DNA of 64,000 bases from Crossaster papposus (Eukaryota; Echinodermata; Asteroidea; Velatida; Solasteridae): contig JBAIAA010000030.1 in the NCBI GenBank assembly GCA_037893245.1, positions 1 through 64,000 of the forward strand. Direction: 5' to 3'. The position numbers and the translations under genes were made by a program. Positions 54,001 through 64,000 of this stretch are shown in pieces (position 1 is the stretch's first letter; each line of letters starts with the position of its first letter). A model generated the notes under the pieces. It saw nothing but the letters and a program-made list of their open reading frames with translations, was not told the DNA's origin and did no database searches.

Positions 54001-57000
54001 GTAGATCAGACACGTGGATATACTCTATCTCTGTCTTCTACCTCTGCTGTTCCTTCTGAGCAGGCTGAGTGAGACACGTGGATATACTCTATCTCTGTCT
54101 TCTACCTCTGCTGTTCCTTATGGCAGGATGAGTGAGATACGTGAATATACTATATCTCTGTCTTCTACCTCTGCTGTTCTTTCTGAGCAGGCTGAATGAG
54201 ACACGTGGATATACTCTATCTCTGTCTTCTACCTCTGCTGTTCCTTCTGAGCAGGCTGAGTGAGGTGTAGATCAGACACGTGGATATACTCTATCTCTGC
54301 CTTCTACCTCTGCTGTTCCTTCTGAGCAGGCTGAGTGAGACACGTGGATATACTCTATCTCTGTCTTTTACATCTGCTGTTCCTTCTGAGCAGGCTGAGT
54401 GAGACACGTGGATATACTCTATCTCTGTCTTCTACCTCTGCTGTTCCTTCTGAGCAGGCTGAGTGAGACACGTGGATATACTCTATCTCTGCCTTCTACC
54501 TCTGCTGTTCCTTCTGAGCAGGCTGAGTGAGGTGTAGATCAGACACTTGGATATACTATATATCTGCCTTCTACCTGTGCTGTTCCTTCTGAGCAGGCTG
54601 AGTGAGACACGTGAATATACTCTATCTCTGTCTTCTACTTCTGCTGTTCCTTCTGAGCAGGCTGAGTGAGACAGGTGAATATACTCTATCTTTGTCTTCT
54701 ACATCTGCTGTTCCTTCTGAGCAGGCTGAGTGAGGTGTAGATCAGACACGTGTATATACTCTATATCTGTCTTCTACCTCTGCTGTTCCTTCTGAGCAGG
54801 CTGAGTGAGGTGTAGATCAGACACTTGGATATACTCTATCTCTTTCTTCTTCCTCTGCTGTTCCTTCTGAGCAGGCTGAGTGAGACACGTGGATATACTC
54901 TATCTCTGCCTTCTACCTCTGCTGTTCCTTCTGAGCAGGCTGAGTGAGGTGTAGATCAGACACTTGGATATACTATATCTCTGCATTCTACCCCTGCTGT
55001 TCCTTCTGAGCAGGCTGAGTGAGGTGTAGATCAGACACTTGGATATACTCTATCTCTTTCTTCTACCTCTGCTGTTCCTTCTGAGCAGGCTGAGTGAGAC
55101 ACGTGGATATACTCTATCTCTGCCTTCTACCTCTGCTGTTTCTTCTGAGCAGGCTGAGTGAGGTGTAGATCAGACACTTGGATATACTATATCACTGCCT
55201 TCTACCTCTGCTGTTCCTTCTGAGAAGGCTGAGTGTGACACGTGGATATACTCTATCTCTGTATTCTACCTCTGCTGTTCCTTCTGAGCAGGCTGAGTGA
55301 GACACGTGGATATACTCTATCTCTGCCTTCTACCTCTGCTGTTCCTTCTGAGCAGGCTGAGTGAGGTGTAGATCAGACACTTGGATATACTATATATCTG
55401 CCTTCTACCTCTGCTGTTCCTTCTGAGCAGGCTGAGTGAGACACGTGGATATACTCTATCTCTGTCTTCTACTTCTGCTGTTCCTTCTAAGCAGGCTGAG
55501 TGAGACACGTGAATATACTCTATCTTTGTCTTCTACATCTGCTGTTCCTTCTGAGCAGGCTGAGTGAGGTGTAGATCAGACACGTGTATATACTCTATAT
55601 CTGTCTTCTACCTCTGCTGTTCCTTCTGAGCAGGCTGAGTGAGACACGAGGATATACTTTATATCTGTCTTCTACCTCTGCTGTTCCTTATGAGCAGGCT
55701 GAGTGAGATACGTGAATATACTCTATCTCTGTCTTCTACCTCTGCTGTTCCTTCTGAGCAGGCTGAGTGAGACACGTGGATATACTCTATCTCTGTCTTC
55801 TACCTCTGCTGCTCCTTCTGAGCAGGCTGAGTGAGGTGTAGATCAGACACGTGGATATACTCTATCTCTGTCTTCTACCTGTGCTGTTCCTTCTGAGCAG
55901 GCTGAGTGAGGTGTAGATCAGACACGTGGATATACTCTATCTCTGTATTCTACCTCTGCTGTTCCTTCTGAGCAGGCTGAGTGAGACACGTGGATATACT
56001 CTATCTCTGTCTTCTACCTCTGCTGTTCCTTATGGCAGGATGAGTGAGATACGTGAATATACTATATATCTGTCTTCTACCTCTGCTGTTCCTTCTGAGC
56101 AGGCTGAATGAGACACGTGGATATACTCTATCTCTGTCTTCTACCTCTGCTGTTCCTTCTGAGCAGGCTGAGTGAGACACGTGAATATACTCTATCTTTG
56201 TCTTCTACATCTGCTGTTCCTTCTGAGCAGGCTGAGTGAGGTGTAGATCAGACACGTGGATATACTCTATATCTGTCTTCTACCTCTGCTGTTCCTTCTG
56301 AGCAGGCTGAGTGAGACACGAGGATATACTCTATATCTGTCTTCTACCTCTGCTGTTCCTTCTGAGCAGGCTGAGTGAGACACGTGGATATACTCTATCT
56401 CTGTCTTCTACCTCTGCTGTTCCTTCTGAGCAGGCTGAGTGAGGTGTAGATCAGACACGTGGATATACTCTATCTCTGTCTTCTACCTGTGCTGTTCCTT
56501 CTGAGCAGTCTGAGTCAGGTGTAGATCAGACACGTGGATATACTCTATCTCTGTCTTCTACCTCTGCTGTTCCTTCTGAGCAGGCTGAGTGAGACACGTG
56601 GATATACTCTATCTCTGTCTTCTACCTCTGCTGTTCCTTATGGCAGGATGAGTGAGATACGTGAATATACTATATCTCTGTCTTCTACCTCTGCTGTTCC
56701 TTCTGAGCAGGCTGAATGAGACACGTGGATATACTCTATCTCTGTCTTCTACCTCTGCTGTTCCTTCTGAGCAGGCTGAGTGAGACACGTGGATGTACTC
56801 TATCTCTGCCTTCTACCTCTGCTGTTCCTTCTGAGCAGGCTGAGTGAGGTGTAGATCAGACACGTGGATATACTCTATCTCTGTCTTCTACCTGTGCTGT
56901 TCCTTCTGAGCAGGCTGAGTGAGGTGTAGATCAGACACGTGGATATACTCTATCTCTGTCTTCTACCTCTGCTGTTCCTTCTGAGCAGGCTGAGTGAGAC

Positions 57001-59500
57001 ACGTGGATATACTCTATCTCCGTCTTCTACCTCAGCTGTTCTTTATGGCAGGATGAGTGAGATACGTGAATATACTATATCTCTGTCTTCTACCTCTGCT
57101 GTTCCTTCTGAGCAGGCTGAATGAGACACGTGGATATATTCTATCTCTGTCTTCTACCTCTGCTGTTCCTTCTGATCACGCTGAGTGAGGTGTAGATCAG
57201 ACACGTGGATATACTCTATCTCTGTCTTCAACCTGTGCTGTTCCTTCTGAGCAGGCTGAGTGAGGTGTAGATCAGACACGTGGATATACTCTATCTCTGT
57301 CTTCTACCTCTGCTGTTCCTTCTGATCAGGCTGAGTGAGGTGTAGATCAGACACGTGGATATACTCTATCTCTTTCTTCTACCTCTGCTGTTCCTTCTGA
57401 GCAGGCTGAGTGAGACACGTGGATATAATCTATCTCTGCTTTCTACCTCTGCTGTTCCTTCTGAGCATGCTGAGTGAGGTGTAGATCAGACACGTGGATA
57501 TACTCTATCTCTGTCTTCTACCTCTGCTGTTCCTTCTGAGCAGGCTGAGTGAGACACGAGGATATACTCTATATCTGTCTTCTACCTCTGCTGTTCCTTA
57601 TGAGCAGGCTGAGTGAGATACGTGAATATACTCTATCTCTGTCTTCTACCTCTGCTGTTCCTTCTGAGCAGGCTGAGTGAGACACGTGGATATACTCTAT
57701 CTCTGTCTTCTACCTCTGCTGTTCCTTCTGAGCAGGCTGAGTGAGGTGTAGATCAGACACGTGGATATACTCTATCTCTGTCTTCTACCTGTGCTGTTCC
57801 TTCTGAGCAGGCTGAGTCAGGTGTAGATCAGACACGTGGATATACTCTATCTCTGTCTTCTACCTCTGCTGTTCCTTCTGAGCAGGCTGAGTGAGACACG
57901 TGGATATACTCTATCTCTGTCTTCTACCTCTGCTGTTCCTTATGGCAGGATGAGTGAGATACGTGAATATACTATATCTCTGTCTTCTACCTCTGCTGTT
58001 CCTTCTGAGCAGGCTGAATGAGACACGTGGATATACTCTATCTCTGTCTTCTACCTCTGCTGTTCCTTCTGAGCAGGCTGAGTGAGACACGTGGATGTAC
58101 TCTATCTCTGCCTTCTACCTCTGCTGTTCCTTCTGAGCAGGCTGAGTGAGGTGTAGATCAGACACGTGGATATACTCTATCTCTGTCTTCTACCTGTGCT
58201 GTTCCTTCTGAGCAGGCTGAGTGAGGTGTAGATCAGACACGTGGATATACTCTATCTCTGTCTTCTACCTCTGCTGTTCCTTCTGAGCAGGCTGAGTGAG
58301 ACACGTGGATATACTCTATCTCTGTCTTCTACCTCTGCTGTTCTTTATGGCAGGATGAGTGAGATACGTGAATATACTATATCTCTGTCTTCTACCTCTG
58401 CTGTTCCTTCTGAGCAGGCTGAATGAGACACGTGGATATATTCTATCTCTGTCTTCTACCTCTGCTGTTCCTTCTGAGCACGCTGAGTGAGGTGTAGATC
58501 AGACACGTGGATATACTCTATCTCTGTCTTCAACCTGTGCTGTTCCTTCTGAGCAGGCTGAGTGAGGTGTAGATCAGACACGTGGATATACTCTATCTCT
58601 GTCTTCTACCTCTGCTGTTCCTTCTGATCAGGCTGAGTGAGGTGTAGATCAGACACGTGGATATACTCTATCTCTTTCTTCTACCTCTGCTGTTCCTTCT
58701 GAGCAGGCTGAGTGAGACACGTGGATATAATCTATCCCTGCTTTCTACCTCTGCTGTTCCTTCTGAGCATGCTGAGTGAGGTGTAGATCAGACACGTGGA
58801 TATACTCTATCTCTGTCTTCTACCTCTGCTGTTCCTTCTGAGCAGGCTGATTGAGACACGTGGATATACTCTATCTCTGTCTTCTACCTCTGCTGTTCCT
58901 TCTGAGCAGGCTGAGTGAGACACGTGAATATACTCTATCTTTGTCTTCTACATCTGCTGTTCCTTCTGAGCAGGCTGAGTGAGGTGTAGATCAGACACGT
59001 GGATATACTCTATATCTGTCTTCTACCTCTGCTGTTCCTTCTGAGCAGGCTGAGTGAGACACGAGGATATACTCTATATCTGTCTTCTACCTCTGCTGTT
59101 CCTTATGGCAGGATGAGTGAGAAACGTGAATATACTATATCTCTGTCTTCTACCTCTGCTGTTCCTTCTGAGCAGGCTGAATGAGACACGTGGATATACT
59201 CTATCTCTGTCTTCTACCTCTGCTGTTCCTTCTGAGCAGGCTGAGTGAGGTGTAGATCAGACACGTGGATATACTCTATCTCTGCCTTCTACCTCTGCTG
59301 TTCCTTCTGAGCAGGCTGAGTGAGACACGTGGATATACTCTATCTCTGTCTTCTACATCTGCTGTTCCTTCTGAGCAGGCTGAGTGAGACACGTGGATAT
59401 ACTCTATCTCTGTCTTCTACCTCTGCTGTTTCTTCTGAGCAGGCTGAGTGAGGTGTAGATCAGACACTTGGATATACTATATCTCTGCATTCTACCTCTG
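51050..59500 (+). repeat. Segment resembling 28.7-42.5 kb, shortened by whole HOR pieces
   Basis: Matching landmarks give offsets of about 22355 (CACTAGGATATAC near 28983 and 51339), 22496 (near 29.83 and 52.33 kb), 19947 (33.5-34.3 and 53.4-54.2 kb), 18261 (37.1-37.9 and 55.3-56.1 kb) and 17086 (39.85-41.3 and 56.9-58.4 kb). Steps between offsets are losses or gains of repeat blocks. The order of landmarks is collinear, so this is one long duplication followed by internal changes. Confidence 0.8.
52529..54280 (+). repeat. 876-bp (13-unit) HOR pair
   Basis: The TCTGCCTT unit followed by the CACTTGG L unit with ATATATCTGCC recurs 876 bp apart (near 52.53 and 53.40 kb), equal to four L and nine S. 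In the related 30-33 kb region the same two landmarks are separated by longer 1408-bp HOR copies, so this pair is a contracted form or an ancestor of those. Confidence 0.75.
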
Positions 59501-62500
59501 CTGTTCCTTCTGAGCAGGCTGAGTGAGACACGTGGATATACTCTATCTCTGTCTTCTACCTCTGCTGTTCCTTTTGAGCAGGCTGAGTGAGACACGTGGA
59601 TATACTCTATCTCTGCCTTCTACCTCTGCTGTTCCTTCTGAGCAGGCTGAGTGAGGTGTAGATCAGACACTTGGATATACTATATATCTGCCTTCTACCT
59701 CTGCTGTTCCTTCTGAGCAGGCTGAGTGAGACACGTGGATATACTCTATCTCTGTCTTCTACTTCTGCTGTTCCTTCTGAGCAGGCTGAGTGAGACACGT
59801 GAATATACTCTATCTTTGTCTTCTACATCTGCTGTTCTTTATGGCAGGATGAGTGAGACACGTGAATATACTCTATCTCTGTCTTCTACCTCTGCTGTTC
59901 TTTATGGCAGGATGAGTGAGATACGTGAATATACTATATCTCTGTCTTCTACCTCTGCTGTTCCTTCTGAGCAGGCTGAATGAGACACGTGGATATATTC
60001 TATCTCTGTCTTCTACCTCTGCTGTTCCTTCTGAGCACGCTGAGTGAGGTGTAGATCAGACACGTGGATATACTCTATCTCTGTCTTCAACCTGTGCTGT
60101 TCCTTCTGAGCAGGCTGAGTGAGGTGTAGATCAGACACGTGGATATACTCTATCTCTGTCTTCTACCTCTGCTGTTCCTTCTGATCAGGCTGAGTGAGGT
60201 GTAGATCAGACACGTGGATATACTCTATCTCTTTCTTCTACCTCTGCTGTTCCTTCTGAGCAGGCTGAGTGAGACACGTGGATATAATCTATCTCTGCTT
60301 TCTACCTCTGCTGTTCCTTCTGAGCATGCTGAGTGAGGTGTAGATCAGACACGTGGATATACTCTATCTCTGTCTTCTACCTCTGCTGTTCCTTCTGAGC
60401 AGGCTGAGTGAGACACGAGGATATACTCTATATCTGTCTTCTACCTCTGCTGTTCCTTATGAGCAGGCTGAGTGAGATACGTGAATATACTCTATCTCTG
60501 TCTTCTACCTCTGCTGTTCCTTCTGAGCAGGCTGAATGAGACACGTGGATATACTCTATCTCTGTCTTCTACCTCTGCTGTTCCTTCTGAGCAGGCTGAG
60601 TGAGGTGTAGATCAGACACGTGGATATACTCTATCTCTGCCTTCTACCTCTGCTGTTCCTTCTGAGCAGGCTGAGTGAGACACGTGGATATACTCTATCT
60701 CTGTCTTCTACATCTGCTGTTCCTTCTGAGCAGGCTGAGTGAGACACGTGGATATACTCTATCTCTGTCTTCTACCTCTGCTGTTTCTTCTGAGCAGGCT
60801 GAGTGAGGTGTAGATCAGACACTTGGATATACTATATCTCTGCATTCTACCTCTGCTGTTCCTTCTGAGCAGGCTGAGTGAGACACGTGGATATACTCTA
60901 TCTCTGTCTTCTACCTCTGCTGTTCCTTTTGAGCAGGCTGAGTGAGACACGTGGATATACTCTATCTCTGCCTTCTACCTCTGCTGTTCCTTCTGAGCAG
61001 GCTGAGTGAGGTGTAGATCAGACACTTGGATATACTATATATCTGCCTTCTACCTCTGCTGTTCCTTCTGAGCAGGCTGAGTGAGACACGTGGATATACT
61101 CTATCTCTGTCTTCTACTTCTGCTGTTCCTTCTGAGCAGGCTGAGTGAGACACGTGAATATACTCTATCTTTGTCTTCTACATCTGCTGTTCTTTATGGC
61201 AGGATGAGTGAGACACGTGAATATACTCTATCTCTGTCTTCTACCTCTGCTGTTCTTTATGGCAGGATGAGTGAGATACGTGAATATACTATATCTCTGT
61301 CTTCTACCTCTGCTGTTCCTTCTGAGCAGGCTGAATGAGACACGTGGATATATTCTATCTCTGTCTTCTACCTCTGCTGTTCCTTCTGAGCACGCTGAGT
61401 GAGGTGTAGATCAGACACGTGGATATACTCTATCTCTGTCTTCAACCTGTGCTGTTCCTTCTGAGCAGGCTGAGTGAGGTGTAGATCAGACACGTGGATA
61501 TACTCTATCTCTGTCTTCTACCTCTGCTGTTCCTTCTGATCAGGCTGAGTGAGGTGTAGATCAGACACGTGGATATACTCTATCTCTTTCTTCTACCTCT
61601 GCTGTTCCTTCTGAGCAGGCTGAGTGAGACACGTGGATATAATCTATCTCTGCTTTCTACCTCTGCTGTTCCTTCTGAGCATGCTGAGTGAGGTGTAGAT
61701 CAGACACGTGGATATACTCTATCTCTGTCTTCTACCTCTGCTGTTCCTTCTGAGCAGGCTGAGTGAGACACGAGGATATACTCTATATCTGTCTTCTACC
61801 TCTGCTGTTCCTTATGAGCAGGCTGAGTGAGATACGTGAATATACTCTATCTCTGTCTTCTACCTCTGCTGTTCCTTCTGAGCAGGCTGAGTGAGACACG
61901 TGGATATACTCTATCTCTGTCTTCTACCTCTGCTGTTCCTTCTGAGCAGGCTGAGTGAGGTGTAGATCAGACACGTGGATATACTCTATCTCTGTCTTCT
62001 ACCTGTGCTGTTCCTTCTGAGCAGGCTGAGTCAGGTGTAGATCAGACACGTGGATATACTCTATCTCTGTCTTCTACCTCTGCTGTTCCTTCTGAGCAGG
62101 CTGAGTGAGACACGTGGATATACTCTATCTCTGTCTTCTACCTCTGCTGTTCCTCATGGCAGGATGAGTGAGATACGTGAATATACTATATCTCTGTCTT
62201 CTACCTCTGCTGTTCCTTCTGAGCAGGATGAATGAGACACGTGGATATACTCTATCTCTGTCTTCTACCTCTGCTGTTCCTTCTGAGCAGGCTGAGTGAG
62301 ACACGTGGATGTACTCTATCTCTGCCTTCTACCTCTGCTGTTCCTTCTGAGCAGGCTGAGTGAGGTGTAGATCAGACACGTGGATATACTCTATCTCTGT
62401 CTTCTACCTGTGCTGTTCCTTCTGAGCAGGCTGAGTGAGGTGTAGATCAGACACGTGGATATACTCTATCTCTGTCTTCTACCTCTGCTGTTCCTTCTGA

Positions 62501-64000
62501 GCAGGCTGAGTGAGACACGTGGATATACTCTATCTCTGTCTTCTACCTCTGCTGTTCTTTATGGCAGGATGAGTGAGATACGTGAATATACTATATCTCT
62601 GTCTTCTACCTCTGCTGTTCCTTCTGAGCAGGCTGAATGAGACACGTGGATATATTCTATCTCTGTCTTCTACCTCTGCTGTTCCTTCTGAGCACGCTGA
62701 GTGAGGTGTAGATCAGACACGTGGATATACTCTATCTCTGTCTTCAACCTGTGCTGTTCCTTCTGAGCAGGCTGAGTGAGGTGTAGATCAGACACGTGGA
62801 TATACTCTATCTCTGTCTTCTACCTCTGCTGTTCCTTCTGATCAGGCTGAGTGAGGTGTAGATCAGACACGTGGATATACTCTATCTCTTTCTTCTACCT
62901 CTGCTGTTCCTTCTGAGCAGGCTGAGTGAGACACGTGGATATAATCTATCTCTGCTTTCTACCTCTGCTGTTCCTTCTGAGCATGCTGAGTGAGGTGTAG
63001 ATCAGACACGTGGATATACTCTATCTCTGTCTTCTACCTCTGATGTTCCTTTTGAGCAGGCTGAGTGAGACACGTGGATATACTCTATCTCTGTCTTCTA
63101 CCTCTGCTGTTCCTTCTGAGCAGGCTGAGTGAGACACGTGAATATACTCTATCTTTGTCTTCTACATCTGCTGTTCCTTCTGAGCAGGCTGAGTGAGGTG
63201 TAGATCAGACACGTGGATATACTCTATATCTGTCTTCTACCTCTGCTGTTCCTTCTGAGCAGGCTGAGTGAGACACGAGGATATACTCTATATCTGTCTT
63301 CTACCTCTGCTGTTCCTTATGGCAGGATGAGTGAGAAACGTGAATATACTATATCTCTGTCTTCTACCTCTGCTGTTCCTTCTGAGCAGGCTGAATGAGA
63401 CACGTGGATATACTCTATCTCTGTCTTCTACCTCTGCTGTTCCTTCTGAGCAGGCTGAGTGAGGTGTAGATCAGACACGTGGATATACTCTATCTCTGCC
63501 TTCTACCTCTGCTGTTCCTTCTGAGCAGGCTGAGTGAGACACGTGGATATACTCTATCTCTGTCTTCTACATCTGCTGTTCCTTCTGAGCAGGCTGAGTG
63601 AGACACGTGGATATACTCTATCTCTGTCTTCTACCTCTGCTGTTTCTTCTGAGCAGGCTGAGTGAGGTGTAGATCAGACACTTGGATATACTATATCTCT
63701 GCCTTCTACCTCTGCTGTTCCTTCTGAGCAGGCTGAGTGAGACACGTGGATATACTCTATCTCTGTCTTCTACCTCTGCTGTTCCTTTTGAGCAGGCTGA
63801 GTGAGACACGTGGATATACTCTATCTCTGCCTTCTACCTCTGCTGTTCCTTCTGAGCAGGCTGAGTGAGGTGTAGATCAGACACTTGGATATACAATATA
63901 TCTGCCTTCTACCTCTGCTGTTCCTTCTGAGCAGGCTGAGTGAGACACGTGGATATACTCTATCTCTGTCTTCTACTTCTGCTGTTCCTTCTGAGCAGGC
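57050..64000 (+). repeat. 4214-bp block: 57.05-59.8 kb recurring at 61.26-64.0 kb
   Basis: ATATATTCTATC (57130 and 61344), ACACGAGG (57554 and 61768), the cassette pairs and the AACGTGAATATAC units all keep an offset of 4214. Small differences exist, for example CTGATCACGC against CTGAGCACGC, CCTTATGG against CCTCATGG and CTCTGCTG against CTCTGATG. The second copy runs off the window edge. Confidence 0.88.
59386..61990 (+). repeat. 1355-bp (20-unit) HOR in tandem, nested in the 4214-bp block
   Basis: The GTTTCTTCTGAGC S unit followed by CACTTGGATATAC with CTGCATTC recurs at 1355 bp (near 59.4 and 60.76 kb). A unit walk gives seven L and thirteen S with two 1-bp deletions. Both copies contain two consecutive TTTATGGCAGG units, which creates an 85-codon open frame at 59726 and 61081 without coding significance. 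The second copy departs near 61.99 kb, where TCTGCCTT is replaced by TCTGTCTT. Confidence 0.85.

Larger units (their letters stand above)
1..64000 (+). repeat. Satellite array of 64- and 75-bp monomers filling the window
   Basis: Every stretch I read is a head-to-tail copy of one unit, always in the same orientation. The two standard lengths are 64 bp (S) and 75 bp (L). Standard units share ACACGTGGATATAC, a pyrimidine-rich middle (CTGTCTTCTACCTCTGCTG) and the end GAGCAGGCTGAGTGAG. Divergence between units is mostly one to a few substitutions. I see no interruption by unique sequence, transposon, simple-sequence block or gene. The first bases are an L unit lacking its first two bases and the last bases stop inside a unit, so the array extends beyond both edges. 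I estimate about 930 units. The family is not recognised. A centromeric, pericentromeric or other heterochromatic origin is inference from length and organisation only. Confidence 0.98.
27051..64000 (+). repeat. Right array domain
   Basis: From about 27.1 kb the variants change: L units with CACTTGG (first near 27115), TCTGCCTT, TCTTTCTTCT, ACACGAGGATATAC, CTGTGCTG, and the TTATGGCAGG unit followed by TACGTGAATATAC. Left-domain markers such as CTCCGTCTC, the T-run units and GGGAGAGG are not seen. Higher-order repeats are shorter and more regular (876 to 2424 bp). The boundary lies between about 27010 and 27115, within ordinary monomers and without any foreign sequence. Confidence 0.85.

Noticed and set aside
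1..64000. Coding minisatellite (repeat protein or surface antigen)
   Set aside because: The main unit length is not a multiple of three and stops occur in all frames within three units, so no long frame is maintained.
1..64000. CRISPR array
   Set aside because: There are no unique spacers; the whole period is conserved, and unit lengths and sequence variation do not fit repeat-spacer structure.
1..64000. rDNA intergenic spacer enhancers, by analogy with the two-length 60/81-bp repeats of Xenopus
   Set aside because: The two-length design is similar, but there is no rRNA gene or spacer promoter, the array is far longer than such spacers, and I see no sequence match.
1..64000. CENP-B box or telomeric repeats
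   Set aside because: No match to the CENP-B box core (TTCG with CGGG at its spacing) and no TTAGGG runs. ATAGGGATA at 29.2 kb is part of the fold-back scar.
1..64000. tRNA, rRNA or other structured RNA genes
   Set aside because: No cloverleaf, rRNA-like or non-repeat sequence was seen anywhere in the window.

Overview
The window is one uninterrupted block of tandemly repeated (satellite) DNA. I find no gene, RNA gene, transposon or unique sequence. Both edges fall inside a monomer, so the array continues on each side. Such a long, higher-order-structured array points to a eukaryotic nuclear genome, most likely heterochromatin. I do not recognise the family and cannot name the organism.

The repeat comes in two lengths, all in the same orientation. 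The short form (S) is 64 bp. The long form (L) is 75 bp and is S plus an 11-bp block (GTGTAGATCAG) just before the shared ACACGTGGATATAC core. Every standard unit has, in order, a palindromic CACGTG, an AT-rich ATATA core, a pyrimidine-rich tract of about 30 nt and a purine-rich end (GAGCAGGCTGAGTGAG). Consensus GC is about 48%. From a counted 18-unit block (mean 68.8 bp) I estimate roughly 930 units in the window. Derived forms of 60, 63, 65 and 74 bp also occur.

There are two main domains. The left domain (1 to about 27.05 kb) carries its own variants: TTTTTTT in the pyrimidine tract, 60-bp truncated units, CTCCGTCTC, GTCTACTAC and GGATGGGAGAGG. It is built from blocks of about 3.1 to 5.6 kb with nested 406- and 417-bp duplications. 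The right domain (about 27.05 to 64 kb) is marked by CACTTGG units, TCTGCCTT, TCTTTCTTCT and a one-base-deleted unit ending TTATGGCAGG. It is built from higher-order repeats (HORs) of 876, 962, 1036, 1238/1302, 1355, 1408, 1547 and 2424/2360 bp. A segment at about 28.7-42.5 kb recurs, rearranged, at about 51-59.5 kb, and about 57.0-59.8 kb recurs at 61.3-64.0 kb.

Nearly all HOR lengths I tested decompose into whole numbers of S and L (minus known 1-bp deletions). This fits in-register unequal exchange or conversion. Short reading frames of 60-87 codons recur throughout but follow from unit arithmetic (64 is not a multiple of 3) and are not annotated as genes. The points most worth attention are the regular CACGTG array, the 11-bp step between unit lengths (about one helical turn), the S/L order as a binary barcode, the sharp domain switch near 27 kb, and one fold-back-like scar at 29.18-29.22 kb.
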